Below are positions 23,557-36,602 of a stretch of DNA of 64,000 nt, one piece after another. A program made the translations under genes and the position numbers. Position 1 is the stretch's first letter, and each line of letters begins with the position of its first letter. The notes under the pieces were generated by a model, which worked only from the letters and a program-made list of their open reading frames with translations, had not been told where the DNA came from and did not search any database. Source of the stretch: Coffea arabica (lineage: Eukaryota; Streptophyta; Magnoliopsida; Gentianales; Rubiaceae); contig NC_092326.1 in NCBI RefSeq assembly GCF_036785885.1, positions 1,860,001-1,924,000 of the forward strand, in the 5' to 3' direction.

Positions 23557-24756
23557 AGAAAAATTAATCCTTAATTAATACGTAACTATATTTGTCAATA
23601 TCTATGTACATATTATATATAGTAGGGGTGGTGGGATTTGTATCGGTACTATCCCCACCTCTATATATGTATAGATATATATATATATAGACACACATAC
23701 ACATATAGACATATACATTATAATTTGAAAACTCATGATATCATTATTTGTGTGGTAAAATGATGATTTTGTTATTTTTAGTTTACTGAATTTTTTTTTT
23801 TGTGTATTGCATGTTTGCAATAAGATAATAATAGTAGCAGATATTACTTTAGTTATGCTAATAAATACGGAGAAATATTTTTAAATGATTAAAGTATATT
23901 TTAAACTTAATTTCATGTTGAATTTTAGTTAAAAGTTCAAAAGATTGATTTATATAGTTATTTGTTGATATTATATATGAAAAATTATGAAAAATAGAAG
24001 TTTATTTTGAACCACCCATTGGGGCACCCTTATTGGGTAGTGGGGTGGGGGCAGGGGGATAGCTTAGGGCAAGGGGAAATTTTTAAAGCACAGGAGGGGA
24101 GACGGGAGAGGGTTCTCTAGTTCCAAATCTATCTTGTTGTCATTCCTAGTCACCAACTCTTTAAAACCTAGAAATTTTAGTTTTCCCTCACATAAGGTTT
24201 GAAGTAAATGTTAACTTCTACCTCCAAAAAAAATTCTATAAAATATTATTATAAAATTAAATGTTATTTGTATATACTGTTTTTTGATCAAAGTAATTGT
24301 TATGCTTCCTTCTACATAGGTAACATAGCAAGGCCAGTATAATTTCAATAAAAAATTTAAGGATAATCTAAAATTTGGATAAACATCATGAAGTGAAGGT
24401 GATGAACCATTTTCAAGGACAATAGCTAATAGACTCTTAAAAGTCAGTTTTGAAGTTTGGAACGACAAAACTTGCTTTCTTCATGTGCCCAAGATGAGTT
24501 TTTTAGATTTTGATTAACGTATTTGGAATTTTTTGGATCTATTCGATAGGGCTCACCATATTATCCTGTTTTTTGATATCTGTGTATGTTTAATGATGTA
24601 ATTTCTATCATTAATGCAAATTTCAATAAAATTATGATATTTTATATAAAAAAAAGATGGAGGTAATTATCCAAGGGTTTACCAAGTCAACATAATTTGT
24701 GGGCCCAAGGGATTTGACAAGGTTTAATTTATATTGTATAGTATAGGTATTTTATA

Positions 24757-25443
24757 GGTATTTTAATGGATAGGGTTTGATTTAGATTCCCTTGATCTGC
24801 ATTCATACTTATTAAATTTAGTTAGACCCAAACCCATGCCCAACCCCTTATGGGTTTGAAAAAGTAAACTCAAACTCGAACCCTCATAGGTTTAGGTATT
24901 CGACGGGTATTCGTGAATACTTTTTGAACATACAATGAGGAACCAAAGTAAAAATATTTTGAAAATATATAGAGTTAAAAAATAACATAAATATCATCGA
25001 ATTTTTATTTTGAAATAATAAAATCAACATTCATGATGTTGAACACAATATTATGAACTCAAAGAAAGAATTATTATCAACTAAAACTATTTGTTTTCAA
25101 AGTTTCATTTGTGTCTATATTCAATCTTTTATTTATTTGCTTTCATTTTTTCATTTTTTCTTGAAAATGTTTGTACTAATTATAATGACATAGAATATTA
25201 GGTTATTTTCCGAATTTACTGATACATACACACACATAGAATATTGCATGGGTATTGGTAGGGTCTAATTTGGATTTGAATTTGGATCTAAATCATAGAA
25301 AATCATACTCCACCCAAATTCATGATTCTCTTACGGAATCTAGATTTGGTTAGGGTCTGGGTTAATAAATTAAACCTAAACCCTACTCAGATATACTGGG
25401 TTTGGATTTGATTTGGATAAAATCCGATCCATTGACATACCTA
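24757..25443. mobile_element. TIR element (possibly hAT-like) absent from the paralogous block
   Basis: The ends read TAGGTATTTTAATGGATAGG and, on the other strand, TAGGTATGTCAATGGATCGG, imperfect inverted repeats. The paralogous block at about 26975 passes without this insert. The interior has many AAACCC / GGTTTG-like repeats and no transposase. The target duplication is unclear because the left flank is itself repetitive. Confidence 0.5.
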
Positions 25444-25679
25444 GTTTGGTACCATAGGCTACCCTTAAAACAGTGCGTTTAGGTGAAATATGGATGAAAT
25501 TAATTGGAATAGCAGCTTTTTAATTAGATAAGACATCATTGTCAGCCTATAATCTAGTTCCATATACAACTTCTTTTATAATCCAAATATAGAACGTTGC
25601 ATTCGATTAATAATAAACAATAATGTTGACTAATGAAACATACGATGGCATGCATAATTGAAGAGTGCACCTATCTTTT

Positions 25680-27144
25680 ATTATGTTCTGTGAATAGAAG
25701 AATCCAAAAAGTTTTAAACCTCTTGTTACTTGACTTTCATCTCAACCGTCAATGATTTTTCAAAATTTGCTAATTGGACAATAACATACCAAGAATCACG
25801 CCGTTGCATGATCCATCTTCGAGTTCATTGATTGAGACACGACAATTTGTCTAGAATTTTCATCTTCCTGATTTCATCACTCAAAGCTGGAAATGGCATG
25901 AGAATTAAGAGGTCACCTCCTTTCCATAACGACTTAAACCATAGGGCAGATAGATGCCAACTTTATTCACTTTCCCTCTAAATTGGCCCATCCAATGGCA
26001 TGAGAATTAAGAGGTGGGGAAGGGTCATGATAGGAATGGATGCCCGTCCTTTGGGGAGAGAAATGGAGTGAAGAGAGCTGTGGGGGCAGGAGTGGGGTGG
26101 TGGGGATTTTTCTCCCCCCACGATGTGGCTACCATCCCCGCGCCATCCTTGCCTATAAATTAAATAAATTAATTAATATGCAGCTATATTTGCCAATATC
26201 TATGTACATATTATATTATTTATAATTTTGTAACAATAATAGTAACAGCTGTTAGTTTAGATTTGCTAACAAATACGGAGAAATGTTTTTAAAAGATTAA
26301 AGTAGATTTTAAACATAATGTAATGTTGAATATTAGTTAAAAGTCCAAAAGATTGATTTATAAAGTTATTTGTTAATATTATATATGAAAACATAAGATC
26401 AAAATAAAAAATAAAATTTTATTTTGAACCACCCATCAGGGCACCCTGGCTGGGTAGGCTGATGGGGGTGGGGGGATAGCACTAAAGCCAGGAGAAGTTT
26501 TTATAGCACAAGGAGGGAGATGGGTGAGGGTTTCCTAGCCTCATATCCACCTCATTGCCATTCCTCTAGTCACCGACTCTCTAAAATTTTAGTTTTCCCT
26601 CATTAAAGGTTTGAAAGCATATATGTTTAACTTTTGCCTCCAAAAGAATTTATAAAATTTAATGATAAAAAGTTATATATATACAGTTTTTTTAATCAAA
26701 ATAATTGTTATGCTTCCGTCTACGTAGCAAGGCCAGTATAATTTCAATAAATATTTGAGGATAATCTAAAATTTGGATAACATCATGAAGTGCAGGTGAT
26801 GAACCATTTTCGAAGACAGTAGTTGATAGATCCTTAATCATAAGTCAATTTTAAAATTTCGAAGCGATAAAACTTGCTTTTTTTTTTAATGTGACCAAAG
26901 AGGAGGTAATTATCAATGGGTCTACCAAATCAACGTAATTTGTAGGCCTAAGAGATTTGACAAGGTTTAATTTGTACTATATGGTTCCGTGGGTTGCCTT
27001 TGAAACAATGCATTTAGGTGGAATATGGATGAAATTAATTATAATAGCAGCTCTTTAGGTGAGACATCATTGTCAAGCCTAGAACTAGTTCCATATAGAA
27101 TTTCTTATGTTATCTAGCACCTTGCATTTCGACTAATAATAAAT
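25680..27144 (+). repeat. Duplicated gene-flank block, copy 3 (empty site for the MULE-like element)
   Basis: 25680-25860 matches 7676-7860, and 25860-25985 matches 13718-13835, so this copy lacks the 5.9-kb MULE-like element. 25970-27144 also matches 23235-25620. The block is cut at 27144 by the retrotransposon composite, and its sequence resumes at 50730. Confidence 0.75.
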
Positions 27145-30100
27145 TGTGACGCCTCCACTTCTCCCAAAGGCGAAACCAAGGGTATCGACGGGATGTCTGC
27201 CTAACTCTCGTCAGGACTCACTACAAGACGAACACAAACTTATGGATAACAATCAACAGTAAGAGTCAAAACTGCAAAGAAAAGGCTGCTTCCTTAATAA
27301 GTATTCAATTCCTACATTACAAGATACCAGGTACATCACTTTTTCCAAATATGCAACTTTCAAAAGTCATTTAATCAATTACATTCGAAACTCTAATCAA
27401 AAGTGCATCAAGTTGGCTTCTCCATAATTCTTTCCATTTCTGCCCCTGTTAAAGAAAAACAAATCTAATGGGATGAGTCAATGCTCAGTGAGGCCAAGAA
27501 AAACATGCAAAACACATAGTTCAAATAACGATAGCACTTATACGAGAATTAAAACTATAACATTTAAGTAGTTCACAACTAACAATAAAACACACTTGAT
27601 AAGGATACGGAAGCTCTCAGGAGCTATATTCCACTTGCTCTACCAATGCTCGATCCAGTATCTCCACGAGCTGACACTCCATCAACCAGGTAGGTTATAG
27701 GTCCGTAGAACTCCATTTACTTTGCACTCCCAATCACCGTTAAACCCCCTGCTCCGGGCCCGCACTTCTTTTATATAAGGCGATACTACTTGAGTATATC
27801 AAACGAAATCTCTCAAATATATCAAACTTATACAATTTTTTCTCATGGTTCACCAATCTTCACGACCAAGCCCATGTTGGCTCGAGTCGTAAGGTCGGCT
27901 GATGAATTTGGGCGTCCCCCACTAATATCAATATAAGTCGATGAGATTCACTCCAATCGACATTGAATCAAACATAGTATGATTCACTAGTGCAACACTT
28001 CACTTTATTCACATAGTAAATTCACTTCATACAATTCAATATATAATTCACTCAAAAGAGAACGAGTGCGGTAAAGTACACACTCGACTCCGCACTTTCA
28101 CAATACTCAATGAGAACATTTAAGCATGCAGCAACACTCCATATACTTGACGCTCACCAAGTCAAAAAGTGAGTAAGTGAGGAAATAAACCTTTAGTGGT
28201 CGGCTCCGAGATTCTCTTCAAGATCCTCTTGAATGCCTGAAGAAATAACAGTTATCTATCACTCACAAATACTTAGAAACCCCTTGCCAAACGAGGAAGA
28301 ATGTACACTTGCGCAATACTAAGACAATGTCTTAAAAGAACTTTAATATCTCAAAAATCGAGATTCAAAAGTGAAGATTTAAATTCACAAGAGAAACTTG
28401 AATCCTCCATGAAGATGAGTTTAAAATGGATGATCGGTATTGAAAGACAACGTAAAGTTCTCAAAAACTCATTTTCCAAGAAATCATGAATTTTCAGCTT
28501 TGCGCAATAAATTTGGTATAATCAGATCTTGAGTTCGGTATGTCCAAATATGGAAAAGCTTTACACCATTGGAAACTAGATTCAAAGTACTAAAAGTTCT
28601 TAGAAGACACTTTTCCAAGATTCTAAACAGAAAGCACTCATTTTTCAACTCAAAGTTTCAGTTCGAAGAGGACAGGTTTGAACCAGTCTTGGTTTTTCAG
28701 CCATTTTTGGAAATTTGGCAAAATTCACAGAAAACGAATCAGTCTTTGAAATTTGTAACAAAATAAGAGTTCCAAAAAAGGTTTCAAAAACAACAAACGG
28801 AACTAAATTCAGAGTTTTGCACATCAAGATATAATAGCCTAAAGTCGGTTAATTTTCACTACTTGAACAGCGAATTTCCAGATTTGAAGAGCAATGTTTG
28901 AGGCATCATTTGGATATCGAAATGGTATTGAATTTATACCAAATTTGGTACACTTAAATTTTCATATGTGAACTTCCTCCCTATCAAATGATAGGCAAAA
29001 ATTCACACGGGAAGGCAGTTAACAAAATGACTAAAATTCATGAAATTTTCAAGGCAAATCAGCCAACCCACTCTTTATTTCTTTCCAAAGGTTTTTGTCC
29101 AATGAAATCAATCCCAATTCACTCCATTTTTGAAATCAAGGTTCCAGAAATATTTGATAAGCAATTGAAAAGCAATTGACACAAAAATTTTCGAGCTTCG
29201 GCCAACAAGAAAGGGAAAAGCTTCAAGTTTCCAGCTTTGTTGTACTTTCGAAATCAGACCACATCTCAGTCAATACAAACTCAAATTGGGAATGGTTGGT
29301 GGTGTTGGAAACTAGGTTCAAAATTCTACATTTCATCAGAAAGAGTCATTTCCAAAATCAGTTCACAAGTAATAGAAAATTAAGCCACAATATGCAGCTT
29401 CTCCATTCCTCTTGGACAGAGGGTCACAAAAGGACTGTCAACTTTGTTAAATCACTACGGTTCACTCAGTTCTAACTAGAAGGTGATTTTTATACCATTA
29501 GAAAGCTATAAATGTCTAGTTTTAAATGCCGCAAATGGCACTTTATTTTAACTTTTTTACAACAAGTTGTGATCGAACAAAGAGCTACTGTCCGGACCTC
29601 CTGATCACAAATTCCAGATTTCTTCCATTTTCGAAAACTCTAGTTTTGTGCAACCAAATGAACTAATTTTCGCAAGGCACTTTGTACAACAAATATACAA
29701 CATATATCCATCCATTTCATAGTCAAATAACTAAAAAAATTCGAAATGCAAGCAAGATAACCACAGGACAGTTTCGGCCAGCTCACATCTCACGCCTCTT
29801 CCAACTTTCTCTTCATATTCTAACGATAAATCTCTTATATAACATATAAACACAACAATCAAGCATTTTAATTCTCAAGTCAGCTACCTACAATCCACCT
29901 CAAGACCGCTAGCCTAGAGATTAAAACAAGAATTGAAATTCCTCAAGTCCTCTAACTTATTTCATGCTTAGTATTGTAAACCCATGCAAACAAAGTTTCA
30001 TTCTTGAGGAAATTAGAAAGATTGAAGAAGGTAAAGGGTTACCTCTTGAACCCTAGATGATACCAGAATTTTTTTTTTCACCACAAAATCTCCAAAAAAT

Positions 30101-30417
30101 TCCACAAGATGATGCCTTTCTCTAATCTAGAACTAATCTCCAAGTAGTATGTGATTTGGGTGAAGATTTATGAGGGAAATGGAACAAGATGAAGAAGCTT
30201 TCTTCCTTCCTTTTCCTTTGCTGTTTCGGCCGACCAAAGAGAGGAGAGAGAGAGAGTGGTTTGAGTTGTGTGAATCTTGTCTTGGAAGTTTGAAGAAATT
30301 GTGGCCAAAAGCTTTGCAAAAGTCAATTTTGAATAAGGTTCGAATAGTGCCCCGTACTACCACTCTTTTCTCTTGTTTGTTTCACTTGTATACTAAGCCT
30401 CAACTGTAATTCCTTTA
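27145..30417 (-). repeat. LTR A (3' LTR of the composite, truncated)
   Basis: Begins TGTGACGCCTCCACTTCTCC and aligns along its length with LTR B and LTR C. It ends near 30417 inside the LTR sequence and joins internal protease-region DNA. The join shows AATG-AT shared by both parents (LTR ...CAATGTATTTAC, internal ...TAATGTATCCTC), suggesting a microhomology deletion. It lacks a primer site on the left, as expected of a 3' LTR in minus orientation. Short open frames (28301-28827, 29176-29475, 30122-30409) are shadows of LTR sequence. Confidence 0.78.
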
Positions 30418-33064
30418 AATAATGAATCCTCTTTTAAATAAAGCGTACATTGCTCTCCTAATGGATCTTTCACCACTGGTACATTTTTCAATTTCATCTT
30501 ATCCCCGGGTGTATTTATAAGAAAAGCTAAATATTCTCATGCGTCCGTATGTATAGATTTTCTAGCTTGGATTCTTGATACAAGAGCAGGCAATGCCAGC
30601 TTACTTTTCATATCTATCTAACCAATCTATTTCTAATATTACATCATACCCTTATTTGTTAGGTCCACTAGATCTGCCAAAGATTCACTCTTTCCATAAT
30701 TTGCACTAATAATTAGACACTGATTCCCCCGTAGGAATCCTAACTTCCAAGTCATAGGGTAAGCGATCACACTTTATCTATACCATTCATGAAACTAGGG
30801 TTTACACAAGAATAGTTAGCTCCAAGGTCAAATAAAACTCTAGTCAAATGATTCAATCTTGTAGTTCAAAACTTGAATAGAAGAATATATTTTCAAAAGA
30901 AGACTAGCCTTACCAAATTTTGTGGACTCAATTTGTCCAAAACCATTTACTGGCATTCGATTTTCAAAATCAACAATTTTAATAATGACCAGGTTTTTTT
31001 TTGTCCCAAATGACCAACCAAATTTTTGTCCAAATCAATTCAATCATAACATGCGAGATATAATCGAGGGCTTTAATGTATTTTTGGATATGTATGTGGC
31101 AGAATGCGATTCAAAATCTCAAAATTATAGTTAAAGATACAAACTTTTCTTCATAGTCCGAAACTAAATTTTCTTAGTAACAAACTTCAAATAATGTTTT
31201 TGCCACAATTATCAATACATATTTTGAATTCCTCAAATACATTTAAGAAGATTAACCATGCGACTCAACGCGTGGATATTAAAACACACATTAAAATACA
31301 TATATAATAACATATACATGGAGGGTGTTTCAAAAATTCCCTCAAAGTCTCGAGTTAAGAGCTGCGTTTGAGTAAAACGTATATTTTGAAAAATGTTTTT
31401 AAGAAAGATAAGTAAACATGCAGGTTCATATATGCATAAACTTCGATCCAACACCTTTACCACCCTTCACATCTAATCCAAGAGCTAACTCTAATGGTAC
31501 ATAAAGCTCGGTCATCTTTACTCTCTAATTCACAAAAATATTCTTTCTTAGTCCTTAGAAAAGATCCGAACCTAAGCTTTGCCTGATTTTCGATTCTCAT
31601 ACAAGTTCAAAATGTACGTACATATACATAAATATTTGTGGAAAAAGGACAACAGGTAAATGGATATATATATATATAGTAATGGTCGAACAAAATCTGA
31701 AAATACTTTTATTCAATTAAAACAAATAGGAATTGAGGTCAAGTCACCTCACGAATAGCCAACGCAATATTTTGGAAGTTCAAACATTCATAAAAGTTTA
31801 AAACATGTCCACAGGACCAATCACAAGATACGTGTAGAACAATTATTAAAACTTCACAGGGGAGAACATTATTAGGTATCCAACTAGGTCAATCCATTAT
31901 AATATTGGTAGATCTAATCTTCTCGTTCATTTCTGATTCATATCCAACATTAGGATCCTATTGAATTACATAAGGCCATCCATCAATCTTTCTTTCTGTG
32001 ATCCCTCATCTTTCTCAGGAGTGCGAGGTCGTCGAGCCATACTTAATATAAGTTTATAGGCGTAAGAAAGGGAATAATTAGGCATATAAGAACTTAATGC
32101 GTATATAAGTTGCAAAAATATTTAGAATTAAAGCATGATTCATTACATATACCAAAAGTCATAGTATGAGTTGGGAGATCACAAAACAAGCCAGATATAT
32201 CAAATACAAGATATAGGCAACTAAGTGCCTCAAAATACAGGAGTACATGCAAGCAAAACACAAAAGACCCCACGGCATGCACCACCCCTACTATCCTAGG
32301 CAAGATCAAAAGAAGGAAAACCATAATCCTAATTAGGGACAAAACTAAAAGAATCTACGATACCAGGCCACATCATTCGAACAATTATAAATTCCAAATT
32401 CCATCTAAAAGCCTAAACTACTTTCTAAATTCTTAGTCTAAAACTTCAAATGAATACAAGTTTTCCTCACTAAATTCAAGGTGACAGTTCCTATACAGAA
32501 TAGGGTAATAAGTCAAACCAAAAGGGAATGCAAAAGATGTCTCATTTTCAAGGTCAAAGTGAAATCTAAAATTGTTCAAATGATTCAACTTTTCTGCTGG
32601 AATTTCGGCAAGCAAAATAGTGGAAGAAGCAAGGTGTCCTACCCTTAAATTCATCAGAAGGCCATTTAAAATTCATAATCTTGACTCACCTCCAACACAA
32701 CTCGAAGATTAAAGTCTTATAGTGTTGTATGAGCAAAATGGTGCTACAACATCAAGAAACTTTTGAAATCAAAGTTGCTTCAAGTCCTCAACTCAAGAAC
32801 AACTTAAAGAGATGGAATCATCTTTAGAGTAGAGTCCGCAAGACATTAAATCACAAACGTATAAGGATTTAACTCCAACAAAAAAAAAAACACTAATATT
32901 CAACATCCTTCTAATTAAACACAAACACTTCAATATTACTCGTTAAAACATCAAGCACCAAATCACATTGCACTTAATACACAATTAAATCCCACAGTCC
33001 GGTATTCTAAACTTTTAGCCTAAGATAGACTATAAATATCCGAAACCTAAACTCTGATACTAAC
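30418..33064 (-). pseudogene. Internal region 1: decayed gypsy gag-protease and leader
   Basis: Read on the minus strand, 30860-30430 shows a decayed retroviral-type aspartic protease (VLFDLGANYS near its start, then IDWL further on) with many stops. A gag-like start, MARRPRTPEKDEGSQKE, begins at 32040 and hits a stop after 24 codons. 32041-33064 is the leader between gag and the primer site. The reverse complement of the primer site (CTCTGATACTAAC at 33052-33064) abuts LTR B and matches the initiator-Met-tRNA type TGGTATCAGAG with a change. The region parallels 36960-38059, 43585-44958 and 47069-47279. Confidence 0.65.
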
Positions 33065-36000
33065 TGTGACGCTCCCACTTCTCCTAAGGGCGAACCCAAG
33101 GGTATCGGTAGGATGCCTGCCTAACTCTCGCCAGGACTCACTACAAGAGGAACTCAAACTTATGGATAACAATCAAAAATAAGATTCGAAACTACAAAGA
33201 AAAGGTCGTTTTCTTAATAAGTATTCAATTACTACATTACAAGATACCAAGTATATCACTTTCCCCAAATATACAACTTTCAAAAGTCATCTAATCAATT
33301 ACATTCAAAACCCTAATCAAAAGTGCATCAAGTCGAATTCTTCATAATTCTTTCTATTTCGGCTCCTGTTAAGAAAAACAAATATAATGGGATGAATTAA
33401 TGCTCAGTGAGGCCAAGAAAAACAGGCAAAATACATAGTTCAAATAACGATAGCACTTATATGAGAATTAAAGTTATAACATTCAAGTAGTTCACAACTA
33501 ACAATAAAACACACTTGATAAGGATACGGAAACTCTCAGGAGCTATATTCTATTTGCTCTGCCAATGCTCGATCCAGTACCTCCACGAGCTAACACTCCG
33601 TCAACCGGGTAGGTTATAGGTCCGTAGAACCACACTTATTTCGCACTCCCGATCACCATTACACCCCCTGTATCGAGCTCGCACATCTTTTATATAAGGC
33701 GATACTACTAGAGTATGCCAAGCGAGATCTTTCAAATAGATCAAGTTTATACAATTTTTTCTCATAGCTCACCAAGTTTCACGACCAAGCCCATGCTGAC
33801 TCGAGTCACAAGGTTGGCCGAAGAATTTGGGCCCCCCTACTATTATTAATATAAGTCGATGAGATTCACTCCAATCAACATTGATTCAAACATAGTATGA
33901 TTCACTATTGCAACACTTCACTTTATTCACTTAGCAAATTCACTTCATACAATTCAATATATAATTCACTTAAAAGAGAACGAGTGCGATAAAGTACACA
34001 CTCGACTCCGTACTTTCACAATACACAATTAATGAGAACATTTAAGCACGTAGCAACACTCCATATACTTGACACTCACCAAATCAAAAAGTGAGTAAGT
34101 GAGTAAATAAACCTTTAGTGATCGGCTCTGAGATTCTCTTCAAGATCCTCTTGAGCGCCTGAAGAAATAACAATTATCTATCACTCACAAATACTTACAA
34201 ACCCCTTGCTAAATAAGGAAGAATATACACTTGCGCAATACTAAGACAATGTCTTAAAAGAACTTTAATATCTCGAAAATCGAGATTCAAAAGTGAGAAT
34301 TTAAATTCACAAGAGAAACTTGCATTATCCATGAAGATGAGTTTAAAATGGATGATCGATATCGAAAGACAGCGAAAAGTTCACAAAAACTCATTTTCCA
34401 AGAAATCATGAATTTTCAGCTTTGCGCGATAAACTTGGTAAAATAAGATCTTGAGCTCGATATGTCCAAATATGAAAAAACTTTATTCCGTTGAAAATAG
34501 ATCCAAAATATTAAAAGTTCCTAGAAGACGCTTTCCCAAGATTCTAAACAAAAGGCACTCATTTTTCAACTCAAAATTTCAGTTCCAAGAGGACAGGTTT
34601 GAACCAGTCTTGGTTTTTCAGCCATTTTTGGAAATTCGGAAAAATTCACAGAAAACGAATCAATCTTTGAAATTTGTAACACAATAAGAGTTCCAAACAA
34701 GGTTTGAAACACAACAAATGGAACTAAATTCGGAGTTTCGAGTGTCAAGATATAATAGCCTAAAGTCGGTTAATTTTCACTACTTGAACAGTGAATTTCC
34801 AGATTTGAAGAGCAATGTTTGAGGCATCATTTGGATATCGAAATGGTATTGAATTTACACCAAATTTGGTACACTTAAACTTCCATATGTTGACTTTCTT
34901 CCTATCAAATTATAGGCAAAAACTCAAACGGGAAGGCAGATAACAAAATGACTAAATTTCGTGAAATTTTCAAAGCAAATCTGCCAACTCACTCTTTCTT
35001 TCTTTCCAAAGGTTTTTGTCCAATAAAATCAATCCCAATTCACTCCATTTTTGAAACCAAGGTTACAGAAACATTTGATAAGCAATTGACGCAAAAATTT
35101 TCGAGGCAAAACATCCCAAAACAGATTTGACCATTCAGCCAACAAGAAAGGGAAAAGCTTCCAGTTTCCTGCTTTGTTGCACTTTTGAAATCAGACCATA
35201 TCTTACTCAATACAAACTCAAATTGGGAATGGTTCATGGCGTTGGAAACTAGGTTCAAAATTCTACATTTCATCAGAAAGTGTGATTTCCAAAATCAGTT
35301 TACAAGTATTAGAAAATTAAGCCACAAAATGCAGCTTCTCCTGTCCTCTCGGACAGAGAGTCACAACAAGACCGTCAATTTTGTTAAATTACTACGGTTC
35401 ACTCAGTTCGAACTAGTAGGTGATTTTTATATCGTTAGAAATCTATAAATGTCTAGTTTTAAATGCCACAAACCGCACTCTATTTCGACTTTTGTACATC
35501 AAGTTATGTTCGAAAAAGAGCTACTGTCCGGACCTCCTGATCATAAATTCCAGATTTCTTCCATTTTCGAAAACTCTAGTTTTGTGCAATCAAATGAAAT
35601 AATTTTCGCAAGGCACTTTGTACACCAATTATACAACATATATCCATCCATTTCATTGTCAAATAACCAACAAAAATTTGAAATACAAGCAAGATAACCA
35701 TAAGAGAGTTTCGGCTAGCTCACACCTCACACCTCTTCCAACTTTCTCTCCATATTCTAACTATAATTCTCTTATATAACACATAAACACAACAATCGAG
35801 CATTTTAATTCTCAAGTCAGCTATCTATAATCCACCTCAAGACTGCTAGCGTAGAGATTAAAACAAGAATTGAAATTTCTCAAGTCCTCTAACTTATTTC
35901 TTGCTTAGGGTTGTAAACCCATGCAAACTAAGCTTCGTTCTTGAAGAAATTAAAAAGATTGAAGAAGGTAAAAAGTTACCTCTTGAACCCTAGATGACAC

Positions 36001-36602
36001 CAGAATTTTTTTCATCACAAAACCTCCAAGAAATTCCACAAGATGATGCCTTTCTCCAAACTAGAACTAATCTCCAAGTAGTATGTGATTTGGGTGAAGA
36101 TTTGTGAGGGAAGTGGAACAAGATTTGGAGTAAGATGAAGAAGCTTTCTTTCTTCCTTTTCCTTTGCGGTTTTGGCCGACCAAAGAGAGGAGAGAGTGAG
36201 TGGTTTGAGTTGTGTGAATATTATCTTGGAAGCTTGAAGAAATTGTGGCAAAAAGCTTTGCAAAAGTCAACTTTAAATAGGGTTCAGATAGTGTCCCGTA
36301 CAACCACTTTTCTCTCTTGTTTGTTTCACTTGTACACTAATCTTTAACTGTAATTCGTTTAACAATGTATTTACTCACTCTTGTGAGTCTAGGATAACTT
36401 TCTCAAATCTCCACTTAATCGTTCCTACGTGCGTGCAACACACGAACTTTCTACTCGCACGCGATAAGGTGAAATTTTTTAATTCACTCACCTTTAATCG
36501 CTCAATTAACTTTTCTTAGTCTACTATTGATCATTCTTAATTTTTCAAGATAATTGTACTCTTGGATCGAATATTATCTCGAAAAATATGTATTCGCTAT
36601 TA
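33065..36602 (-). repeat. LTR B (middle LTR, truncated at its right end)
   Basis: Begins TGTGACGCTCCCACTTCTCC directly after a primer-site-like sequence, so it served as the 5' LTR of the left unit. It aligns with LTR C as far as the equivalent of 50545 and then switches to reverse transcriptase sequence at 36603, so the terminal ~180 bp and the polypurine tract are lost. It keeps about 270 bp (36080-36350) that LTR C has lost. Confidence 0.78.

Larger units (their letters stand above)
23235..25645 (+). repeat. Duplicated gene-flank block, copy 2 (with MITE and TIR element inside)
   Basis: Aligned stepwise with 25970-27144 plus 50730 onward: AAATTGGCCC, GGGTCATGAT, TGCCCGYCC, CCCACCTATAAATTAAA, GCCAGTATAATTTCAATAA, GATTTGACAAGGTTTAATTT, ATATGGATGAAATTAATT and AATAATAAACAA. 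The copies differ by a 125-bp MITE (23432-23556) and an insert at about 24757-25443. The right end (25600-25640) preserves the target sequence into which the 23.6-kb composite inserted in the other copy. Confidence 0.75.

Noticed and set aside
28301..30409. Multiple 60-100 codon frames in LTR A, recurring in LTR B and LTR C
   Set aside because: Position-equivalent chance frames in repeated LTR sequence; they shift and break between copies.
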